From NCBI GenBank assembly GCA_025455205.1, contig JALOMZ010000104.1, forward strand, positions 1-6,808: 6,808 nt of DNA. Direction: 5' to 3'. Shown here piece after piece: positions 1 through 5,100 of this stretch. Source of the stretch: Chitinophagaceae bacterium (GTDB lineage Bacteria; Bacteroidota; Bacteroidia; Chitinophagales; Chitinophagaceae). How positions within the stretch are numbered: the first letter of the stretch is position 1; each line of letters begins with the position of its first letter. Position numbers and translations under genes: made by a program. The notes beneath the pieces were generated by a model. The model was not told where the DNA came from, searched no databases, and saw nothing but the letters and a program-made list of their open reading frames with translations.

Positions 1-283
1 AGGAAAGAATGAGCACATAGTTGAGGAACTGGCCTTTGTAGAAACCGGGAAAATAGCTGCTGTTCATGAGGTGCAGGCCCTGCATCACCATATCGCTGAT
101 CAGCATGGAGAAGAGGGGCAGCGCAAAGGCCCACTTGCGGTCTTTGATAACCGAGCCGGCAAAAATAGCCATGGCCAGCTGCGGGGCGCCCAGCCATTCA
201 GGCCGCGCTGTGTAGGGAACAATGCGGTAGGCGGTAGCCACCAGAACCATCATGGCAAAAATCAGAGCAACGTTTCTGTTCAT
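1..283 (-). CDS. DUF6580-type small integral membrane protein, N-terminal part (cut by the window edge)
   Basis: The frame read leftwards from ATG at 283 stays open to base 1, giving 94 residues with the C-terminus outside the window. Residues 4-24 form a hydrophobic helix (VALIFAMMVLVATAYRIVPY). A second hydrophobic stretch around residues 34-66 contains PQLAMAIFAG, IKDRKWAF and PLFSMLISD. This layout matches my recollection of the DUF6580 family, small multi-pass proteins common in Bacteroidota with no established function. The acidic residue in ISD sits at the end of a membrane segment, and IKDRKW is probably a short polar loop. The start is supported by AGGAAA about 8-10 bases upstream and by the helix beginning right after Met. 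The gene is divergent from yraN, with about 100 bp between the starts. The overall shape recalls small-molecule transporter S components, but that is only a resemblance and no substrate can be named. The family call is from memory of its motifs, not a search. Confidence 0.72.
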   Translation of the reverse strand, partial: MNRNVALIFAMMVLVATAYRIVPYTARPEWLGAPQLAMAIFAGSVIKDRKWAFALPLFSMLISDMVMQGLHLMNSSYFPGFYKGQFLNYVLILS

Positions 284-309
284 TGTATTATTTTCCTGTT
301 TGGAGATGG

Positions 310-317
310 CAAAAATA
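310..317 (-). promoter_or_regulatory. Candidate Bacteroidota -7 promoter element for the DUF6580-type gene
   Basis: On the minus strand this reads TATTTTTG, an exact match to the Bacteroidota -7 consensus TAnnTTTG. It lies 26 bases upstream of the ATG at 283, which would give a 5' leader of about 20 bases carrying AGGAAA. No good -33 TTTG box is seen at the usual 19-21 base spacing; the nearest is TTTC, 15 bases upstream. Because the region is A/T-rich, a chance match is possible. Confidence 0.4.
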
Positions 318-385
318 GGCCAAAAAGGATGCGAAACTCCATTCATACTGCCGGCCTCATTTGCTGATTGTGGAAAATTCCGTTC

Positions 386-739
386 ATGGCTGATAACACA
401 TTCACCGGCCGCCTGGGGGAAGACCTTGCCGCCCGGCACCTGGAACAGCACGGCTTCACGCTGCTGGCCCGCAACTGGCGGGCGGGGCGGGCAGAAATAG
501 ACCTCATTGCCTGCCGCGGCAATACCGTTCATTTTGTAGAGGTAAAGAGCCGCCGGGGTAAATCTGCCGTATTGCCCGAACTGCGGGTGAATGCAGCAAA
601 AATTGAACAAATGCGGCTGGCCGCCCAGGCCTGGCTGCAGCAGCATCCCCAGTGGCATTTCATTCAGTTTGATATCCTGGCCATCCGCTTCAGCCCCGGC
701 GCACTGCCGGAGATACTGCTCATAGAAGATATTACCTGA
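386..739 (+). CDS. yraN: YraN/UPF0102 family endonuclease-fold protein
   Basis: From ATG at 386 the product is 117 residues, normal for the UPF0102/YraN family (about 115-130). Family features appear in order: TGRLGEDLAARHL (residues 7-19), NWRAGRAEIDLIA (30-42) and VHFVEVKSR (48-56). D39, E52 and K54 make up the PD-(D/E)xK-type nuclease core (EID...EVK). The C-terminal half has the usual helix with LRVNAAKIEQM, then a strand (FIQFDILAI). The family is distantly related to Holliday-junction resolvase folds, but its physiological role is not settled. An in-frame TTG at 368 would add six residues; I prefer 386 because family members begin about ten residues before the GE motif. An in-frame stop at 365-367 rules out anything longer. 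One small deviation is Ala-Glu-Ile-Asp where many members have Gly-Glu-Ile-Asp. There is no strong Shine-Dalgarno sequence. The stop codon is two bases from that of convergent rlmH. Confidence 0.93.
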   Translation: MADNTFTGRLGEDLAARHLEQHGFTLLARNWRAGRAEIDLIACRGNTVHFVEVKSRRGKSAVLPELRVNAAKIEQMRLAAQAWLQQHPQWHFIQFDILAIRFSPGALPEILLIEDIT

Positions 740-741
740 CC

Positions 742-1215
742 CTACACATGGTGGTATTTCTCGCCGCGCAGGATGGTGCAGGCACGGTATACCTGCTCGG
801 CCAGTATCAGCCGCACCAGCTGGTGCGGAAACACCAGCTTCGACAACTGCCAGACCAGGTCTGCACGGCGGCGCACTTCATCATTCACGCCAAAAGCGCC
901 CCCAATCACAAAATGGATCCGGCGGGCGCCGTTCACGGCCCGCTCCTGCACCAGGGCGGCCAGGTCAGGCGAGGTAAGCATCCGACCCCGCTCATCCAGC
1001 AGCACCACATAATCCACAGGATCCAGGGCCTGCAGCAGCGTTCTGCTCTCCGCATCCTTGAGGTCGGAAAGCGACAGGGAGGCCGCATTCTTTGGGCTGG
1101 GCACCAGCTTCCACTCGCAGGGAAAATAATGCGCAATGCGGCGGGTGAAGGTTTCAATGCCCTCCGAAACATAAGACTCATGCTTACCCCCTACCGACCA
1201 CAGGATGATTTTCAT
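742..1215 (-). CDS. rlmH: 23S rRNA (pseudouridine-1915-N3)-methyltransferase RlmH
   Basis: The 157-residue product matches the family's usual length (about 155-160). RlmH is a small SPOUT-class, trefoil-knotted methyltransferase. It acts as a homodimer on assembled 70S ribosomes, using S-adenosylmethionine to methylate N3 of the pseudouridine at position 1915 in helix 69 of 23S rRNA. Visible signatures are the N-terminal strand MKIILWSVGGKHE, VLLDERG (71-77), FVIGGAFGV (102-110, cofactor-binding knot loop), FPHQLVRLILAEQVYRA (129-145) and the C-terminal YHH (154-156), which falls where the family has its conserved C-terminal Tyr-His. IGGAFG stands where Gram-positive and proteobacterial members have IGGSEG or similar; from memory GGA(Y/F)G is normal in Bacteroidota. 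The start at 1215 is chosen because MKI opens the first core strand. A TTG 19 codons upstream (1272) would add residues not found in the family. The gene is convergent with yraN and divergent from the OmpH-like gene. Confidence 0.97.
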   Translation of the reverse strand: MKIILWSVGGKHESYVSEGIETFTRRIAHYFPCEWKLVPSPKNAASLSLSDLKDAESRTLLQALDPVDYVVLLDERGRMLTSPDLAALVQERAVNGARRIHFVIGGAFGVNDEVRRRADLVWQLSKLVFPHQLVRLILAEQVYRACTILRGEKYHHV

Positions 1216-1219
1216 CCTG

Positions 1220-1227
1220 GCAAGATA
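1220..1227 (-). promoter_or_regulatory. Candidate -7 element placed almost on the rlmH start codon
   Basis: The minus strand reads TATCTTGC, a near match to TAnnTTTG, ending four bases before the rlmH ATG. A TTG lies about 23 bases further upstream. If this element is used, transcription would begin at or within a few bases of the A of ATG, giving a leaderless mRNA. The match is imperfect and the spacing slightly long, so the call is tentative. Confidence 0.25.
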
Positions 1228-1300
1228 GACATGGAAGCCATTCCCCGTAACAACCCGGAAAACGGTGATCAATTTAACAGCAAGATGCCTCCCAATCTGC

Positions 1301-1308
1301 TACATTCG
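1301..1308 (+). promoter_or_regulatory. Candidate -7 element for the OmpH-like gene
   Basis: TACATTCG differs at one base from the TAnnTTTG consensus and lies 29 bases before the ATG at 1338, which would give a leader of about 20-24 bases. The only -33-like sequence is TTTA at 1273-1276, at a spacing of 24, longer than usual. No Shine-Dalgarno sequence is seen before the ATG; the leader ends in AGCCTTT. A weak call. Confidence 0.25.
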
Positions 1309-1337
1309 CAGCAAATTGTGCAACCAATTCAGCCTTT

Positions 1338-1928
1338 ATGAAAAATCTGAGTACCATCCTGAGCGGAGCAGCCCTGGCAGGTGTTGCCGTGCTTTTCTTC
1401 CTGCATTTCTCCGGCAACACCAACAACAATCCGGTTAAAAAACCTGCCGCCGACCCCAACAGCCATACCCACGGGCAGATCGCTTATTTTGACATGGACA
1501 GTGTGGAACAGCATTACGACTTCGTGAAGGAAGTACGGGAAGAGCTGAAGAAGCAGGAAAGCAATATTTCCAATGAGCTCAACAATATGAAGAAGGGCTA
1601 TATGAACCGCATCCAGCAGTTGCAGGCCAAAGCCGCCGGCATGAGCCAGCAGGAAGGCGAAGCCGCCCAGGCCGAGATCAACCAGATGCAGATGAACCTG
1701 CAGCAGAAAGAAGCCAAGCTCACCCAGGAGCTGCAGGAAAAACAATTCAAGATGATGCAGGAGATCAATGAAAAGATCGCCTCCTTCCTGAAAGAATACA
1801 ATGCCAACAAGCATTACTCCTATATCATTTCGCGCTCACCCGGCGACTTCATCTACCTTACCGATTCCACCTTCAATATCACTGAAGACCTCATCAAGGG
1901 ACTCAACGCCGGCTTCAAGAAAAAATAA
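1338..1928 (+). CDS. OmpH/Skp-family periplasmic chaperone-like protein with N-terminal membrane anchor
   Basis: The 196-residue product has three parts. Residues 1-24 are a short basic start (MKNLS) followed by a hydrophobic helix (ILSGAALAGVAVLFFLHF). There is no clear Ala-x-Ala cleavage site and no lipobox Cys, so it reads as a signal anchor rather than a cleaved signal peptide. Residues 25-46 are a polar Asn/Pro/Lys/His linker. From residue 48, IAYFDMDSV is the short first strand typical of OmpH/Skp proteins. About residues 58-153 form a long charged, Gln/Glu/Lys-rich coiled coil. The end (YIISRSPGDFIYLTDS, then a helix) returns to the body domain. Skp-type proteins form trimers whose coiled-coil arms hold unfolded outer-membrane proteins in the periplasm. 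Substrates of this Bacteroidota subtype are not known to me. The gene stands alone, divergent from rlmH, and ends 31 bases before a strong terminator hairpin that it shares with the convergent tamB. The family assignment is firm; the chaperone role is inferred from the family. Confidence 0.88.
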   Translation: MKNLSTILSGAALAGVAVLFFLHFSGNTNNNPVKKPAADPNSHTHGQIAYFDMDSVEQHYDFVKEVREELKKQESNISNELNNMKKGYMNRIQQLQAKAAGMSQQEGEAAQAEINQMQMNLQQKEAKLTQELQEKQFKMMQEINEKIASFLKEYNANKHYSYIISRSPGDFIYLTDSTFNITEDLIKGLNAGFKKK

Positions 1929-1959
1929 GGGCCAGCATCCCGACAGATACCTGTCAACA

Positions 1960-1994
1960 CAAAAACGGCACGTTGTTTCAACGTGCCGTTTTTG
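1960..1994. terminator. Bidirectional intrinsic terminator between the OmpH-like gene and tamB
   Basis: CAAAAACGGCACGTTG (1960-1975) and its exact reverse complement (1979-1994) form a 16-bp perfect stem with a three-base TTT loop. The outer stem carries A5 on the left and T5 on the right, so either strand gives a GC-rich inner hairpin followed by a U run. It lies 31 bases after the OmpH-like stop and 135 bases beyond the tamB stop on the other strand. A smaller five-bp hairpin (GACAG-ATAC-CTGTC, 1942-1955) precedes it and may be chance. The rest of the gap, 1995-2129, would be the 3' untranslated part of the tamB message; I see no gene in it. Confidence 0.88.
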
Positions 1995-2129
1995 CATTCC
2001 TCCCTCTTACATAACTAGAACCCGGGGGGCAAATCAGGAAGCGAACACACCAAAGCGTACAGGAAAAAGCACCTCGTGCATGCCGGTGTGGCGGCGGCTT
2101 TCATGGCCCCCGCATTACTGGCATACCGG

Positions 2130-5100
2130 TCAGTTTTCTTCCGACTTGCGTATGAACAGCAGGCCGTCGTCGCGTTGCTGGGAGATTAGCTTATCGAAAT
2201 CCTTTCGGTAGCTCAGGCTCACGCCGGCCCGGTTGCGACGGCCGGCAAAATCCAAGTTGTCTTTCTTGAAGATGATGGCCCGCAGGCGGCGGTTGGGGGT
2301 AAGTATGAATTCCACGCTCACATCGGGCAGAAACTGAAAACCGGAGGTGGTGGTGCTGCGGACATCCATGTCAAAATCACTGCCCAGGTTTACCACCACC
2401 CGGTTATTGAAATAAGATTTGTTGAGCATGAAATTGAAACTCACCCGGTCGTAGCCCGAAGATGCGTTCACATTGCCGCTCACCACCGAGGAAGAGTTGT
2501 AGAATTCCGTGCTGAAGTTCACATTCAGGCTCTGGTCGCCGGTAATGTCCTGCACCACATTGGTGAGTATTTTCTCCATCTGGCTGCTGAGCAGCTCACT
2601 CACGGTGTTCACAGCCAGGTCGGTGCCCGGGTTGCGCGATCCGGCTCCTTCCTTGTAGGGCGCAAAAGAGCGGAACACAATCAGGTAGGTCACCTGTTTG
2701 AGCATTTCACTGTTATCTGCCCTGATCTGGCCAAGCTTGGCCTGAGCACTCACGTTGTTTTGCATCGGGCTGCCCGGGGGGAATTCAATATCAAATGCCA
2801 GTTGGGGCGCACTCAGCAGTCCGGTTACGCGCGCCTTCACATATACATCCCCCTTGTAGTTCTGGGCCGACTCATCCAGCACGGTGCGGTTCTGCTCACT
2901 GCCCATGAGGTCGCGCAGGCTCACGTTCTGAGCCACATACCGGGCTCCCACATTGAGGTTGGCGTTATAGGGATCGCCGTTCCATTCTATATAGCTGTTT
3001 TCCCCGCCCTCCAGTTCAAAGGGCTTTTTTATCAGTGTCTGGAAACTGTAATTGTAGCTGCCTTTCTCTATCTGGTAGCGGCCGCGCATCACGGTAGCAT
3101 CAATGGTGCCGGTACGGATCTGCAGGCTGCCGGCGCCGGTGGCGCTCAGGCGGTCGCCGGACAACTCATCCATAATCACATCAATGGTACACAGCGGGGT
3201 GGCAGTGAGGTCCAATTCCATGTGGATGTTCGTATTCAGGCTGTCTACCACCCGCACCTGCTCGGTACCATATTCCTTGAAGACAATGTAATCTGCCTCC
3301 CCGCTTTCCTTGCCGGTTTTGTTGGCGATGATGATGTGCGAGGTATCGGTGGTGGTTCCCGCCACTTTCATCACCAGGTTGTTGAGCGGTCCGCGCAGCT
3401 CAAAACTGGCCTTTGCCACTGCCCGGCCATAGAACAGGTCATTATCCCTGGCGCCGGTATTCAGCACCTGCATGCCATCGGTGCGCATGCGCAGGTTGAA
3501 GGAAAGGCTGTCGAAAAAGCGGTGGTACATGATACCATCCAGGGTACCCTTCCGGCCTTTCAGGTCGCGCACCGTCATGCTGCCGAAGCTGAGGTAATTA
3601 TCGCCAAAGCGTAAGGTAGAGGAATCGATCCGGTAGGTGCAGCCGGTATAATCAACCGTGAACCAGGCGTTGGTGAGGCGGGTTTCGCCCAGAATGGCAG
3701 GTTTGGCAAGCGAACCAACCACTTTCAGGTTGCCACTGGCATAACCGTCCATATCCCGGAATACCATGGACAGGTAGTTCTCCAGCACGCTGATGCGCTC
3801 ATTGCGCAGTTCTATATCTGCATCAATCTGCTGCCCGGCCGTATCATTGAGATTGATGCGCACCAGGCCACCCATGTCGTACTCCGGATTGCGCGAGTCA
3901 AACCGGGCCAGCAATTTATTTTCTGCCGCCTGGTAGGTGCCGCTCAGGGTTACGGTACCTACAGAGTCATTGTTGAAGTAGAAGCGCCGGGCTGATGCCT
4001 GGGCATTGATAAAAGGCTTGCCCATCGGATCCTCCACCACCACCCGCCCGTTGAGCAATCCTTCCAGGCGTGGTTCCTGCAGGAAGAATGGCAATACGTC
4101 GCCGATATTGAATTCCGAAATGTCCACAAACAGGTCGTTCCAGTTGCCCTCATCAGAGGGTTGGGTATGCATGCGGATGCGCTGCATGTCGTTGCTGAGA
4201 TCCACCCCGGTAGCTATGAGATAGCCATTTTTCAGCTCCACATGGCTGGTTTCAGACAATACCCATTTCTTGTTGTTGATGATGAAAGACGACTCATCAA
4301 AACGAGCTTCAAAGCCATCGGGCCGGCTCAGAACGGTGGCACTCACCACAGCATCCCCCAATTGCCCCTGTGTACTGGTGGTTAATTTCAGCGCCGTGGT
4401 GTCCGATACCGTATTTATGCTGAGGCGCACGGCCGGAAATCCCAGGCTGTCGTTGATGCTGAAGTCTTCTATATTCCCGTCCAGCTGCAGGCGCTGCTGC
4501 CCTCCGCTGCCCCTGATGCTCACTTGTTTCATCTCCACCCCGTTGTAAGAAAAATAAGGTACCTGTGCATCAATGAGCAATTCCTTGCTGATGGTATTGA
4601 GGCTGCCCCGAAGCTGGCTGTTGTTGAGTCCGCGCAACTGCGGGCTGATGAAATGCATCAGGGGTTCCACATTGCGGGTTTCCAGCGAAAAGGTAAAATC
4701 CTGGTTGGGTGCGGGCCGGGCTGGTGCGGGTACAAATGAGGGATAGTAGCTGTTGAGGAAGGCTTTGAAACTGTTGGGCAGGTCGCTCAGCCTGAACTGC
4801 CCGCTGATGGTGGCTGCCCCCTCGTTGGTATTCAGGGTGATGGTTTTGCGGTTGCCCTCCTCCACTGCAGAGCGGATAACCAGGGAATCCATATTCATCA
4901 GCCCCACGGAGTCGTATACCTCTGCCTCATAGAGGCGCGCATACCCCACAAAATCATCGGGATTGCTTCCCTTGAAGTCTACGTCAAACAGGCCTGAGGC
5001 ACGCAGGTGCTGCTTCGCCAGCCCCAGCGCATACAGGTCGGCATACCCCACCACGCCCCGGGCATTGTAGCCCTGCTGCTGGCTGCGAAAGTTGAGCCTC

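Noticed and set aside
1216..1272. A 19-residue N-terminal extension of RlmH from a TTG codon
   Set aside because: RlmH proteins begin at the MKI strand, and the 157-residue version has the standard family length.
748..1341. A 197-codon open frame on the plus strand, antisense to rlmH
   Set aside because: It lies opposite a fully recognised RlmH, its product resembles no family I know, and it overlaps the start of the OmpH-like gene. Long antisense frames are common in GC-rich coding DNA.
1329..1814. A 161-codon hydrophobic open frame on the minus strand, which looks like a membrane protein
   Set aside because: It is the complement of the coiled-coil OmpH-like gene. Reversed Lys/Glu/Gln codons give Leu/Phe-rich translations, so the apparent membrane segments are an artefact.
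2078..2130. A near-direct repeat, GCATGCCGGT (2078-2087) and GCATACCGGT (2121-2130)
   Set aside because: Only ten bases with one mismatch, a single pair, and the second copy overlaps the tamB stop codon. This is consistent with chance in GC-rich DNA.
1801..2211. A plus-strand open frame spanning the end of the OmpH-like gene, the terminator and the end of tamB
   Set aside because: It crosses a perfect terminator hairpin, overlaps two well-supported genes in other frames and has no recognisable content.
2760..3614. A 284-codon open frame on the plus strand inside tamB
   Set aside because: It is antisense to the conserved DUF490 region of TamB. The translation is rich in His, Ala and Gly with no recognisable domain, as expected from the reverse strand of a strand-rich protein.
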